Shown here in pieces: positions 41,986 to 51,007 of a DNA stretch of 64,000 nucleotides. This DNA is from JAMQKA01 sp031569985 (GTDB taxonomy: Bacteria; Bacteroidota; Rhodothermia; Balneolales; Balneolaceae): positions 160,488 to 224,487 of the forward strand of contig NZ_JAMQKA010000005.1 in the NCBI RefSeq assembly GCF_031569985.1, written 5' to 3'. The translations under genes and the position numbers were made by a program. Position 1 is the first letter of the stretch. Each line of letters begins with the position of its first letter. The notes under the pieces were generated by a model. That model was not told the DNA's origin. It was given only the letters and a program-made list of their open reading frames with translations, and did no database searches.

Positions 41986-42335
41986 AATTTCTCCCGAATT
42001 TTTTGCTCCGGCATTTTCTTTAAATCTGTTGGCGAAGAATCCAAATGGTAGTTTGTAAATTTATTAAGTCCTTTTTCATCCGGTATGCCATGGGTTCTGG
42101 CTATGTCGAAATTAGACCTGTTGGTATTGCGGAGCTGATCGATAATACTTTTTAATCGTGTGTACTCGAGCACGGGTTGAGGGCGGACGGTATAGTGGCG
42201 TAAAAATCGACGTGAAAATTTCTTTGGGTTTTTATATCCCATTAAGTTTGCCCACTCTGTAACTCTCGCAACGTCCATAAGGTTTGCTTCCAACAGGTCA
42301 ACAGCTCTTGTGATATTGACGGTTTCTCTACGCAT
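41958..42335 (-). CDS. Stand-alone AraC-type HTH regulator, probable eCIS regulator
   Basis: 125 aa consisting of little more than an AraC-type double HTH: 'LLEANLMDVARVTEWANLMG', 'YKNPKKFSRRFLRHYTVRPQ' and the second unit 'RSNFDIARTHGIPDEKGLNK' with 'YHLDSSPTDLKKM'. No ligand-binding domain. Start ATG at 42335 with AAGGAG about eight bases upstream. It is co-oriented with and 102 bp upstream of the cap gene, so it may be cotranscribed with, or control, the eCIS operon; its 3' end overlaps the direct-repeat element. Confidence 0.8.
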   Translation of the reverse strand: MRRETVNITRAVDLLEANLMDVARVTEWANLMGYKNPKKFSRRFLRHYTVRPQPVLEYTRLKSIIDQLRNTNRSNFDIARTHGIPDEKGLNKFTNYHLDSSPTDLKKMPEQKIREKLERLGSKVR

Positions 42336-42800
42336 ACGTTTCTCCTTTACTTTATTTTTTGTTATAAAATAGGTGCCGAAAAGTCGCTGATTAGCGGTGA
42401 GGGAAATGGAATATCAGCTGTAATAGAGCGGGATATATTACACTCTCTACCCTGACCCGGGTATATATCACGTTCTCCTTGAATAAAAATAAATAAGCGC
42501 GGTTCTTCCCGCACTATGACGACTCTCCTCTCCATCCCATTTCTGCTTAGTTTTTTTATTCTCTTGTATTGCCAAGAGAAACCAGCCAATAAATTGTTAC
42601 ACTTTAATTGCTTTTCAACTATTTGATTTAATTAAACTTATAACTGGTAATTTATAGGCTGGCCTTACCAGGTTCAGGCTAAAAAACACCCCAAAACTAT
42701 CTTGGCTTGAATATTGTTAACTGGAAAAATCGACTCTTGTTCCGGTCTATACGGGTTTTAGATGGGTCAGCTACGAAGTTCTTTTTTTGCTGATATTTTA
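42336..42800. other. Intergenic region with no supported gene
   Basis: Between the HTH regulator and the tRNA promoter. It is AT-rich and should contain the promoter for the minus-strand HTH gene. A 75-codon minus-strand frame (42362-42589) has no recognisable motif, an unusual composition and no neighbours to support it, so it is not called. No repeat or RNA gene was seen. Confidence 0.4.
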
Positions 42801-42830
42801 TTGAAACTCTCATAATATTCCGTATCTTTG
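42801..42830 (+). promoter_or_regulatory. Bacteroidota-type promoter for the tRNA genes
   Basis: TTG at 42801-42803, a 19-bp spacer, and TATCTTTG at 42823-42830. This matches the TTG-N19-TAnnTTTG pattern of the Bacteroidota primary sigma factor. It lies 72 bp ahead of tRNA-His and is one of the reasons for the phylum-level guess. Confidence 0.65.
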
Positions 42831-42902
42831 GTGCCCTGAAATTCATGGTGGCTCAGTAATAAGTTTGGCAGTAGCTTTTTTTATCTGAATCACCAAGGAA
42901 AT

Positions 42903-42980
42903 GGAGCTCGTAGCTCAGTTGGTTAGAGCGCCAGGTTGTGGCCCTGGAGGCCGTGGGTTCGAATCCCATCGGGCTCCCCA
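42903..42980 (+). tRNA. tRNA-His (GTG)
   Basis: The anticodon stem-loop CCAGG-TTGTGGC-CCTGG carries GTG. With the His-specific extra base G-1 at 42903, the acceptor stem 42904-42910 pairs fully with 42970-42976; C73 at 42977 pairs with G-1, and CCA is encoded at 42978-42980. D-arm and T-arm (GTGGG-TTCGAAT-CCCAT) are normal. Cotranscribed with tRNA-Glu from the promoter at 42801. Confidence 0.96.
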
Positions 42981-43048
42981 TCTTCGTTACTAGTTATTGG
43001 TTAAGAGTTATTTGTCGAAAGGCGTAACTAATCCACTAATAACCAAAT

Positions 43049-43121
43049 GCCGCGTTCGTCTAGGGGTTTAGGACGCTGCCCTTTCACGGCAGTAGCACGG
43101 GTTCGAATCCCGTACGCGGTA
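43049..43121 (+). tRNA. tRNA-Glu (TTC)
   Basis: Anticodon stem-loop CTGCC-CTTTCAC-GGCAG with anticodon TTC. Acceptor arms GCCGCGT (43049-43055) and ACGCGGT (43114-43120), with a G-T pair at the end; T-arm CGGG-TTCGAAT-CCCG. Discriminator A at 43121, and the CCA end is not encoded (next bases CAC), unlike the adjacent tRNA-His. Confidence 0.96.
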
Positions 43122-43125
43122 CACG

Positions 43126-43160
43126 AGCCCTTGCAACATTGTCTGCAAGGGCTTTTTTAT
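43126..43160 (+). terminator. Rho-independent terminator of the tRNA operon
   Basis: AGCCCTTGCA (43126-43135) pairs perfectly with TGCAAGGGCT (43144-43153) around an 8-base loop and runs into a stretch of T residues. It ends the tRNA-His/tRNA-Glu transcript a few bases after tRNA-Glu. Confidence 0.9.
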
Positions 43161-43254
43161 TTGAGAAAACTTCTAATTCATAATCCTGGAAAGGTAAATC
43201 CCACCGCTAAAGGATGGATTAAAGCTGTCATAACTCTTTAGGAAACAGGATTTT

Positions 43255-46002
43255 TTAATCGGATAATTCCACTACAGTATTTACCGCTTTAAGCGGAATA
43301 AAATAGGCCTCTCTCTCCCGCTCATAGTCACCCACAACATCGTAACTCCCGACCCCATCCAGATCAGCGGGTTGTTCAACATTAAGTTTTGCCACGGGAG
43401 TATGGCCGGTTGACGAGGCCAGCTCAACCTGGACATCTCCACTTGATGAATTGATCGAAACCGTTTCAAATTTACCTGAATCCAGGGTCAGCCACAGTCC
43501 AACAGACGCCAGGTATACTCGCGAACGGGCGGAGTCCAGCGGTTTGACTGTTATCCAATCTCCATCGCTATGGAGATTCCCGCCAAAGGCATGCCAGCCG
43601 AATTTCGGGTGTTCAACCAGATATGTCCCTGTATTTACGGCATGACCGAAAAAGCCGGGCCCATAGTCCCCGGAATAGTAATCAATGCGCAGCGTGGAGG
43701 GATAGGCATGAAATCCGGCGGGCCCAAAACCATCTTGTGTAATATTGGAAATTGCCCCCATCACACCGCCATAGCCAACGCGCAGCAGGTACATATCCTC
43801 GGGGTTATCACGGAATTCTGTTAACACGGGGATCGCATTGAGTCCCGACCCGTAGTGATGCAACTGTCTTTCTATGCGTGAGAGATCCCCGGCAAAGAGG
43901 AAATCCCAGTACCGCCGTGCACTGCCGTTGTAACCCCAGTGAGGAACGGTCGGCATATACCCAAGGATAGCATTCAGCGTCACCTGCGCTTTTGCGTCAA
44001 ACCCGAAATAGCGACACCAGGCGTACACCTCTTCCTGGCCGGTGGAATCCCAGGGCATCTCGCTGCCGAATGGGAAGCCCAGCGACCGCCAAACCTCGGC
44101 ACGTTCTCTCATTGTGGATTCAAGCGCTTTGGCTTTCTCGGTCCATCCTTCCCGCTGCATATCCTTCAGAATGAGCAAAAAGACGGTTCCCTCCATCTGC
44201 CCGTATTGCGCATAATGTGGAGCGTGATCCACCATCGCTTCTCCCGTCTGGTAGGCACGTTCAAGGTACCAATCCCAGCTGTGATTGGTTACAAGCCCTT
44301 CGTGATTGCGTGCCAGGCGATACATCACCCAGTGCAGTGCGGCTACATGCGGATAGTTATAGGACCGACCCACAGAACGTGCTTCTTCTCGGTCCCAGCT
44401 GGACCAACCGCCATAGCGGACATCCGAATTATAGGTGCCCTCCGGCATCTCTTCCGGTTCGTAGTAAAACATGCTTTTTCGGACAGCAAATTTTTGTTCC
44501 CCCTCGCTGTATTGAAGGCCACCCCACACCACGTCATCCACAAATTGTTCCAGCTTTTCGATTTCTTCTTTCTCCGGCTGTACCAGCTGTTTCATGATGG
44601 CAGCAAGCCATGCCCCGGCACCGCCCTCGTCACTGAGACCTGCTATCCAGGCCCGGTTATCTTCCGTAACTTTTTCACTGGTTCCATAATCATAACTGAT
44701 TACCGAATTCGTGCGATTAAAGGGGTCATCGGGATTGTCATACCACTGAACAGTAGTTAAAAATCGCCCGAGATCATCCACTACCTGTGTCTCAGGTTTT
44801 ATAACTTTATAGTTGATCGATTGCTTAAGCCCGTCTTCATAAGTAACAGTCACACGGCTTCGCCCCCATTCCCGACCCCGCACGGCATAGGCCTTCCACC
44901 CGTTTGGAGTTGTTCCCTGCTCACTCAAAACAAGCGAGCCGGTCGGTTCCACATCGATCCACTGAACATCGCTACTGTGTTTTAAGTAAAGATGTCCCTG
45001 CTGGTCCATCGGCAACACGTAGCCGGGGAGTCCCACCGCCACCGGGCGATCATTATCTGTAAGGGTTTGCTCAATATTTCTGATGGAATCAGAAAGCAAA
45101 AACTTAACGCTGTAACTGCGGCTCTGGGTCGGTTCGAGGATTTCCGAGCTGGGTGGATTCCAAGGTTCAGCACTGCTCCACTCGTCCTCCGCAAATGCTT
45201 TGCTATGCACCATCCACTCATAGAATCCCTCAAACGTGATGCCCCGCTGGGTTCGATCTTCATTAAGAGGTTTATATGCTTCAAATGGTGTTTTCCCGTT
45301 CGGAACGACCAACAGCGCCGGCCCATGGCCATTCAACCGAGTTACCTGCAGATAACCAGCATCCCGCCCGATGTAGGGATCATAAAAAGAACAAACGGCA
45401 TGTGCCGTATCCAGGTCTTTGCCACTCAAAATGTTATTAAACACCATCGGCATGCCCAGCGCCCCGATCTCTATCGTCTGGTCGGTGTTATTGGTCAGCT
45501 CAAAGCGAAGAACGAGGTTACTGTTATCTATCTCCCAGTATCGTGTCACATCCAGCGGCATATCCCACGAAAAAGTGGGCCCCAAATCTGCAGCTGCCAA
45601 CGTGTTACCTGATACATCAATAGAATTTACCGGCTCCCTGTCCTCGGCTGTTGAATACTCCTGCCACTGTTTTGAGCCTTCCATTCGCAAACGCATAGTC
45701 AAATCCCCAAGATGATAAAAACCATTTTCATCCCGGTTTTCCAGTTCTCCACTCGGGGTAAAATCGAACCCATCTGCGCCCTTGGGCTGCAGACCTGCTA
45801 CCGTCTGTGAAGACCGCACCAGCCTGAAATTGAATTGAGGAGTTTCCAATTCCATAACCCCCTCATCCAGCCGCAATGCCGGTGGATCACTCTCACCTTC
45901 CCGCCCCTGTTGGGCATTAACCTCCGTACCTGGAATGAAACAGATTAAAGCACAACACAGTGTTAAAAGAAAACAACCAGATATTTTAAAAAATCGTAGC
46001 AT
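43255..46002 (-). CDS. Exported DUF5695-family protein (glycoside-active-like toroid)
   Basis: 915 aa with a signal peptide ('GCFLLTLCCALICFIPGTEV' then NAQQ). The N-terminal half is a beta-sandwich ('MELETPQFNFRLVRSSQTVA', 'TRYWEIDNSNLVLRFELTNN'). The second half is an alpha/alpha-toroid ('YGGWSSWDREEARSVGRSYN', 'YPHVAALHWVMYRLARNHEG', 'MEGTVFLLILKDMQREGW', 'PHWGYNGSARRYWDFLFAGD'), the layout of DUF5695 proteins. These are thought to act on glycans; catalytic residues cannot be assigned from motifs alone. It is divergent from the FG-GAP lipoprotein at 46233 and shares a 230-bp promoter gap. Confidence 0.75.
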   Translation of the reverse strand: MLRFFKISGCFLLTLCCALICFIPGTEVNAQQGREGESDPPALRLDEGVMELETPQFNFRLVRSSQTVAGLQPKGADGFDFTPSGELENRDENGFYHLGDLTMRLRMEGSKQWQEYSTAEDREPVNSIDVSGNTLAAADLGPTFSWDMPLDVTRYWEIDNSNLVLRFELTNNTDQTIEIGALGMPMVFNNILSGKDLDTAHAVCSFYDPYIGRDAGYLQVTRLNGHGPALLVVPNGKTPFEAYKPLNEDRTQRGITFEGFYEWMVHSKAFAEDEWSSAEPWNPPSSEILEPTQSRSYSVKFLLSDSIRNIEQTLTDNDRPVAVGLPGYVLPMDQQGHLYLKHSSDVQWIDVEPTGSLVLSEQGTTPNGWKAYAVRGREWGRSRVTVTYEDGLKQSINYKVIKPETQVVDDLGRFLTTVQWYDNPDDPFNRTNSVISYDYGTSEKVTEDNRAWIAGLSDEGGAGAWLAAIMKQLVQPEKEEIEKLEQFVDDVVWGGLQYSEGEQKFAVRKSMFYYEPEEMPEGTYNSDVRYGGWSSWDREEARSVGRSYNYPHVAALHWVMYRLARNHEGLVTNHSWDWYLERAYQTGEAMVDHAPHYAQYGQMEGTVFLLILKDMQREGWTEKAKALESTMRERAEVWRSLGFPFGSEMPWDSTGQEEVYAWCRYFGFDAKAQVTLNAILGYMPTVPHWGYNGSARRYWDFLFAGDLSRIERQLHHYGSGLNAIPVLTEFRDNPEDMYLLRVGYGGVMGAISNITQDGFGPAGFHAYPSTLRIDYYSGDYGPGFFGHAVNTGTYLVEHPKFGWHAFGGNLHSDGDWITVKPLDSARSRVYLASVGLWLTLDSGKFETVSINSSSGDVQVELASSTGHTPVAKLNVEQPADLDGVGSYDVVGDYEREREAYFIPLKAVNTVVELSD

Positions 46003-46232
46003 GATGCTTGTTTATGCGGGTTAAAAGAAAATTCTAATCCCAAAGGGACGACAAATCGTTGGTGTAAAATATGTTTGGTTAGCCTGTCATTTTACTCGAC
46101 ATTGTTTTGAATAAGCTACAATTGGAATTTAATTTCTAACAGTAAAATTGCTGATTATTATACAATCCTTGATTAAAGAATGCGTACAATTTCAATTATC
46201 AGGCCATCTGAATCTCCAGTAATTAACACTGT

Positions 46233-49200
46233 ATGATAAAACCGTATACAATCCTCTTACTTCTCTTCTGCAGTATGCTGTTCATTGGCTGTTCACAGAC
46301 GCCCCGTAAGCAGTTAAACTGGCAGCAAGAGGATGGATACCGGTGGTCGGAGCTGGAACCCGGAACAGATCAACGGGCCGGCTTTGTAGAAAAGTCATCG
46401 TCGCAAACCAATATCCAATTCACGAATAATCTCACGGATGAGGATATTACGGGAAACAGGCACTACCTGAATGGGTCCGGCGTGGCGCTGGCAGATGTCG
46501 ATGGGGACGGGTGGACGGATATCTACCTTGCTCAGCTAAACGGGCCAAACAAGCTCTACAAAAACAACGGCGGCTTTGAATTTACAGATATCACTGACTC
46601 CGCAGGCGTGGCGCATGAGGATTTCTTTTCTACCGGAGTAGCATTTGCTGATGTTGACGGTGACAATGACCAGGATCTGATTGTGGCATCTATGACCCAG
46701 GATAACGTGCTCTATATTAACGACGGCTCTGGCCACTTCACCCCGAAGCCAAACAGCGGTATCACTCAAAGCAAGGGGGCACAGACCTTGGCACTTGCCG
46801 ATATCGACAGCGACGGCGACCTGGACCTCTACATTACAAACTACAAGGAGCGTTCGGTGCTCGATCTTTTTGATGTCACCGAACTGACATGGGAAAAGAC
46901 GGTCAAGGAAAAATTCGAGCAGGATGTAGATAAAACATACACTCTTCTTCCACCTTATGATGAACATTATGGCATCATTTACAAGAAGGTGGGCTTGCCG
47001 GAACGCAGGGAAATTGGCAACCGTGATGAGCTGTACTTGAACAATGGTGACGGAACCTTTGAGAAGATTACCGACCTTGAACAGCGTTTTTTGGATTCCG
47101 AAGGCAATCCCAAGGGACTTGAACGGGATTGGGGACTCACCGCACGATTCCATGATATCAACCGGGATGGGCTTCCCGATCTTTATGTTTGCAATGATTT
47201 CTGGACCAAAGACCGACTGTGGCTGAACCAGGGAGACGGGGTGTTCAGGGAAATCGATCCGCTGGCGATGCGCAATCTTAGCTTCTCGTCAATGGCGGTA
47301 GACTTTTCGGACGTCAACCGGGATGGTTCCTGGGATTTTTTTGTGACGGAGATGCTGAGCCAGGAGCACGAGGGGCAACTTCGCCAATACACCCCGGACG
47401 ATCCCTATTCCTCGATACCCGGGCGGTATAATGATCAGCCACAGTATAATCGGAACTCATTTTACCTGAATCGCGAAGATAATACATTTAGTGAAACCTC
47501 CTATTTCAGCGGCCTGCATGCCTCGGGATGGTCGTGGGCTTCCCGTTTTTTGGATGTAGACCTGGATGGGTATGAAGATCTCCTCATCACCACCGGTTAT
47601 TCCTACGATGTGCAAGACCTGGATGCCCAGGATGAGTGGAGAAATGATATGGCGCGTACTGCAAAACGAGGTGACGATATCCACATTTTCCCGCCGCTCC
47701 GGTTGCCCAACAAAATATTTCATAACAATGGGAATGCCACATTTAGCGACACCAGTTCAAGCTGGGGATTTACCGGAAGTGATATCTCCCAGGGAATGGC
47801 CGTGGCCGATCTGGATCACGACGGAGATCTCGACGTGGTAATGAACCGGCTGAATGAGGAAGTCGGAATTTATGAAAATAGGAACTCAGCTCCCCGAATT
47901 GCCGTCAGGCTGGTCGGTCGAGAGCCCAACACACAGGCCATTGGAGCTACAGTTGAGTTACAGGGTGGCCCAACACCACAAATGGATGAAGTAGCTTCTG
48001 GCGGCGAATACCTCTCGCACTCCGCTTCCCAAATTACCTTTGCCGCCGATCCCGCCAATCCAAACCATATTTTAAAAGTAACATGGCCAAATGGTCAGGT
48101 TACGAGTATTGACAGCGTAAGGACTAACAGGATTTATGAAATTCACCAGCCAGAGAATCATGAGAATCCTGCGGTAAAAATGACTTCCAAAGAACAGGTG
48201 GAACCAATTTTTCTGGATGTTTCTGACCGGATCGATCACAGGCACCATGAATCGCCATATGACGACTTTCGAATCCAACCACTGCTCCCAAAGAAACTAA
48301 GTCAACTGGGACCCGGAATATCCTGGATTGACTTTGACGGCGATCAAGATGACGACCTATTTATCACATCCGGGCGGGATGGGCAGCTTGGCCTTTTTGA
48401 AAACAGCGGCAATGGGCAATTTGTTGATCGTTCGCTCGGGGAACTGACCGAGACAACGCCGGGTGACCAAACCGCGATCCTGGGATTAAGCACTAAAGCA
48501 GGAACCCAATTACTACTGGGGAACGCCAACTATGAACCGGGAGATATCAAAACGCCTTCCGTCCTAGCCTACACGTACAGCAATGGGGGGGGTACCACAG
48601 TGCAGAACATTCCCGGCATCTTTTCCACAACAGGTCCGATCGCCTCGGCTGATTATGACTCTGATGGAGACCTCGATCTATTTGTCGGGGGACGTTTTGT
48701 ACCGGCCCATTACCCGATGAATGCTACTTCCAGGCTCTTTAAAAATGAAGATGGCCAATTCGTACTGGATCAACAGAATTCACGAAAATTGAACGAGCTG
48801 GGTATGGTAACAGGGGCCCTGTTCTTCGACTTTGAGCAAGATGGCGACCAGGACTTGCTGCTGAGTTTGGAGTGGGGACCGTTAAAACTCTATAGAAACG
48901 ATGCCGGTAATCTGCAAGATATTTCCGAATCAGTTGGACTTGCCTCCTACAGGGGTTGGTGGAACGGCGTAGCAACCGGCGACTTCAACAATGATGGCCG
49001 CATGGATATTGTAGCCACTAACCAGGGACTGAACAGCCCATACCAGCTTACCTCGGAACATCCACTGAAAATGTATTACCAGGATTTTAACCGTGATGGA
49101 AGAGTCGATATCATTGAATCCTATTACAGTCCTGTCCAACAGGGATATGTCCCGAGAAGGCAGATGCAGGAATATCAATCGATTGCCACGGTTTTCGCAT

Positions 49201-49937
49201 CCGGAATAAGCAGTAACAAGGCCTTTGCCAATGCCACTGTAAATGATCTTTTGAATCGGAATCCTGAACAGGTTCCATCACGTGAGATCAATACACTGGC
49301 TCATACGCTCTTCATCTACGAAGGGAATCATTTCTCTGCTAAACCGCTGTCGGCAGAGACACAGTACTCAGCCGCGTTCTATGCAGGTGTCGCCGATTAT
49401 GATAATGATGGCAATGAAGACCTGTTTTTAAGCCAAAACTTTTTTGATGTGAAACCCAATACCCCCCGATTGGATGGTGGACGCGGTCTACTGCTCAAAG
49501 GTGATGGAACCGGCAATTTCGATAGCATTCCGGGGCATATAAGCGGTATTAGGGCGTATGGAGATCAACGGGGTGCCGCCCTGAGTGATTTTAATGCGGA
49601 CGGAAAGGTGGACTTTGCACTTTCACAAAATGCGGCAGAAACCAAACTCTTTCTCAATCAAACAAGTAAAACAGGAATTACGGTTCGTCTCCTGGGTCCA
49701 TCCGGCAATACCAAAGCCTATGGGTCAAGCCTACGATTAATCTATTCCGATGGTCACAAGGGGCCCCGTCGGGAAGTCCAAGCCGGCGGGGGATATTGGT
49801 CACAAAACAGTGCAACCCAGGTAATGGGATATGATGATGAGGTTGACGCAATCGAGGTCCAGTGGTTTGATGGGCGTATTCAAATCGTGCAGATTACTTC
49901 AGATACTAATGTTTACCAGATTAGCTACAAACGATGA
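46233..49937 (+). CDS. Large FG-GAP/VCBS and ASPIC/UnbV lipoprotein (CRTAC1-like)
   Basis: 1234 aa. The signal ends in LFIGCSQ, a lipobox, so it is anchored in an outer membrane leaflet. FG-GAP/VCBS repeats with DxDxDG calcium loops recur throughout ('ADVDGDGWTDIYLAQLNG', 'ADVDGDNDQDLIVAS', 'ADIDSDGDLDLYITN', 'ADYDSDGDLDLFVGG', 'VADYDNDGNEDLFLS'). ASPIC/UnbV domains occur twice, at about residues 550-640 and at the C-terminus ('RREVQAGGGYWSQNSATQVM'), so the protein looks like two CRTAC1-type units fused. Such lipoproteins accompany glycan-use genes in Bacteroidota; the ligand is unknown. Confidence 0.85.
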   Translation: MIKPYTILLLLFCSMLFIGCSQTPRKQLNWQQEDGYRWSELEPGTDQRAGFVEKSSSQTNIQFTNNLTDEDITGNRHYLNGSGVALADVDGDGWTDIYLAQLNGPNKLYKNNGGFEFTDITDSAGVAHEDFFSTGVAFADVDGDNDQDLIVASMTQDNVLYINDGSGHFTPKPNSGITQSKGAQTLALADIDSDGDLDLYITNYKERSVLDLFDVTELTWEKTVKEKFEQDVDKTYTLLPPYDEHYGIIYKKVGLPERREIGNRDELYLNNGDGTFEKITDLEQRFLDSEGNPKGLERDWGLTARFHDINRDGLPDLYVCNDFWTKDRLWLNQGDGVFREIDPLAMRNLSFSSMAVDFSDVNRDGSWDFFVTEMLSQEHEGQLRQYTPDDPYSSIPGRYNDQPQYNRNSFYLNREDNTFSETSYFSGLHASGWSWASRFLDVDLDGYEDLLITTGYSYDVQDLDAQDEWRNDMARTAKRGDDIHIFPPLRLPNKIFHNNGNATFSDTSSSWGFTGSDISQGMAVADLDHDGDLDVVMNRLNEEVGIYENRNSAPRIAVRLVGREPNTQAIGATVELQGGPTPQMDEVASGGEYLSHSASQITFAADPANPNHILKVTWPNGQVTSIDSVRTNRIYEIHQPENHENPAVKMTSKEQVEPIFLDVSDRIDHRHHESPYDDFRIQPLLPKKLSQLGPGISWIDFDGDQDDDLFITSGRDGQLGLFENSGNGQFVDRSLGELTETTPGDQTAILGLSTKAGTQLLLGNANYEPGDIKTPSVLAYTYSNGGGTTVQNIPGIFSTTGPIASADYDSDGDLDLFVGGRFVPAHYPMNATSRLFKNEDGQFVLDQQNSRKLNELGMVTGALFFDFEQDGDQDLLLSLEWGPLKLYRNDAGNLQDISESVGLASYRGWWNGVATGDFNNDGRMDIVATNQGLNSPYQLTSEHPLKMYYQDFNRDGRVDIIESYYSPVQQGYVPRRQMQEYQSIATVFASGISSNKAFANATVNDLLNRNPEQVPSREINTLAHTLFIYEGNHFSAKPLSAETQYSAAFYAGVADYDNDGNEDLFLSQNFFDVKPNTPRLDGGRGLLLKGDGTGNFDSIPGHISGIRAYGDQRGAALSDFNADGKVDFALSQNAAETKLFLNQTSKTGITVRLLGPSGNTKAYGSSLRLIYSDGHKGPRREVQAGGGYWSQNSATQVMGYDDEVDAIEVQWFDGRIQIVQITSDTNVYQISYKR

Positions 49938-50047
49938 TAATGTGGTTGTTGTTTTAGCAGTGCAAATAAAATAAATGTGCTTTTTTCTATATATTTAATC
50001 ATAACACATAGGTATTAGGCATTACTTTTTTACACTAATCAAATACG

Positions 50048-50968
50048 ATGGCTGGGTCTCAATCTATATTCTTCAAGCTTCCTAAAACAGGAAAGGAAGG
50101 CTTTTTTGTGCAGTATCATGATCTGCCGCATTTCTATGATCAGCTGCATCATCATCCGGAATTCCAGCTAATTCTGATCCTGGAAGGTACCGGGGATCTC
50201 TATTTAGAAGATTCCATCACTTCCTTTGGACCAGGTGATCTCTTCCTTGTTGGATCCAACCAAAACCACCTGTTTAAGAGTGATCCGGAATATTTTAAAG
50301 ATGATTGCCCTAAAAAATCGCGCTCCATTTCTATCTTCTTCGATGACCGTTCACTTGGTGAAAAGTTCTTTGACCTCTCCGAGATGTCTACCATCCGTTA
50401 CCTGTTGAAACGTGCCAGCAGAGGATTACACTTTTCATCCAAAACCTCTGAAACCATCGAGCCAAGGTTGTCTGGCCTTATCAATAAGAGTGGATTTGAT
50501 AAATTCGTCGAAATACTAAGGATTCTCAACAAGCTATCTGAAGCCGATGACTACGAATATCTGGCTCAAAACAGCCGCCTGCATCCACCCTCAGATAAAG
50601 AAAGTGAAAGGGTGAATAATGTGATTAACTACATACTTGAAAATTACAAGGAAGATATTGAGCTGGAAACTATTGCGGATATAGCTCATTACAGCAAAGC
50701 TGCATTTTGCAAATTCTTCAAGCAGCGTACCCGCAAGACCTTCTCTGAATTCTTGAACGAAGTGCGTATCTCCCAGGCTTGTAAAATGCTTCGGAAAACA
50801 AATCTTAATATTTCAAGCATCGGGTATGAATGTGGGTATAACAATATCTCCCATTTCAACCGACAGTTTAAAAAATATACCGGGCTGACCCCGAGGGAGT
50901 ACTCCCAAAAGTTTGAGTTATCAAAAGAGGATCCATCGCGATCCACCTACAATCACCTGGAAGATTAG
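50048..50968 (+). CDS. AraC-family regulator with N-terminal cupin
   Basis: 306 aa. N-terminal sugar-sensing cupin ('YDQLHHHPEFQLILILEGTG', 'LYLEDSITSFGPGDLFLVGS') and a C-terminal AraC double HTH ('IELETIADIAHYSKAAFCKF', 'FKQRTRKTFSEFLNEVRISQ', 'ACKMLRKTNLNISSIGYECG', 'NISHFNRQFKKYTGLTPREY'). Probably senses a sugar and controls the adjacent carbohydrate genes (GH31 convergent, FG-GAP lipoprotein upstream). Confidence 0.9.
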   Translation: MAGSQSIFFKLPKTGKEGFFVQYHDLPHFYDQLHHHPEFQLILILEGTGDLYLEDSITSFGPGDLFLVGSNQNHLFKSDPEYFKDDCPKKSRSISIFFDDRSLGEKFFDLSEMSTIRYLLKRASRGLHFSSKTSETIEPRLSGLINKSGFDKFVEILRILNKLSEADDYEYLAQNSRLHPPSDKESERVNNVINYILENYKEDIELETIADIAHYSKAAFCKFFKQRTRKTFSEFLNEVRISQACKMLRKTNLNISSIGYECGYNNISHFNRQFKKYTGLTPREYSQKFELSKEDPSRSTYNHLED

Positions 50969-51007
50969 CCGAAACGTTTAAGCACCGCGGTTACTTCAAT
51001 TTACCCA

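Noticed and set aside
42362..42589. 75-codon frame upstream of the HTH gene
   Set aside because: No motif, odd composition and no contextual support; may be chance.
7729..42980. Prophage or tRNA-integrated island
   Set aside because: No integrase, head, portal or terminase genes and no repeat of the tRNA 3' end near the other boundary.
50969..51007. Possible terminator between the AraC and GH31 genes
   Set aside because: No stable stem followed by a T-run in the 39-bp gap.
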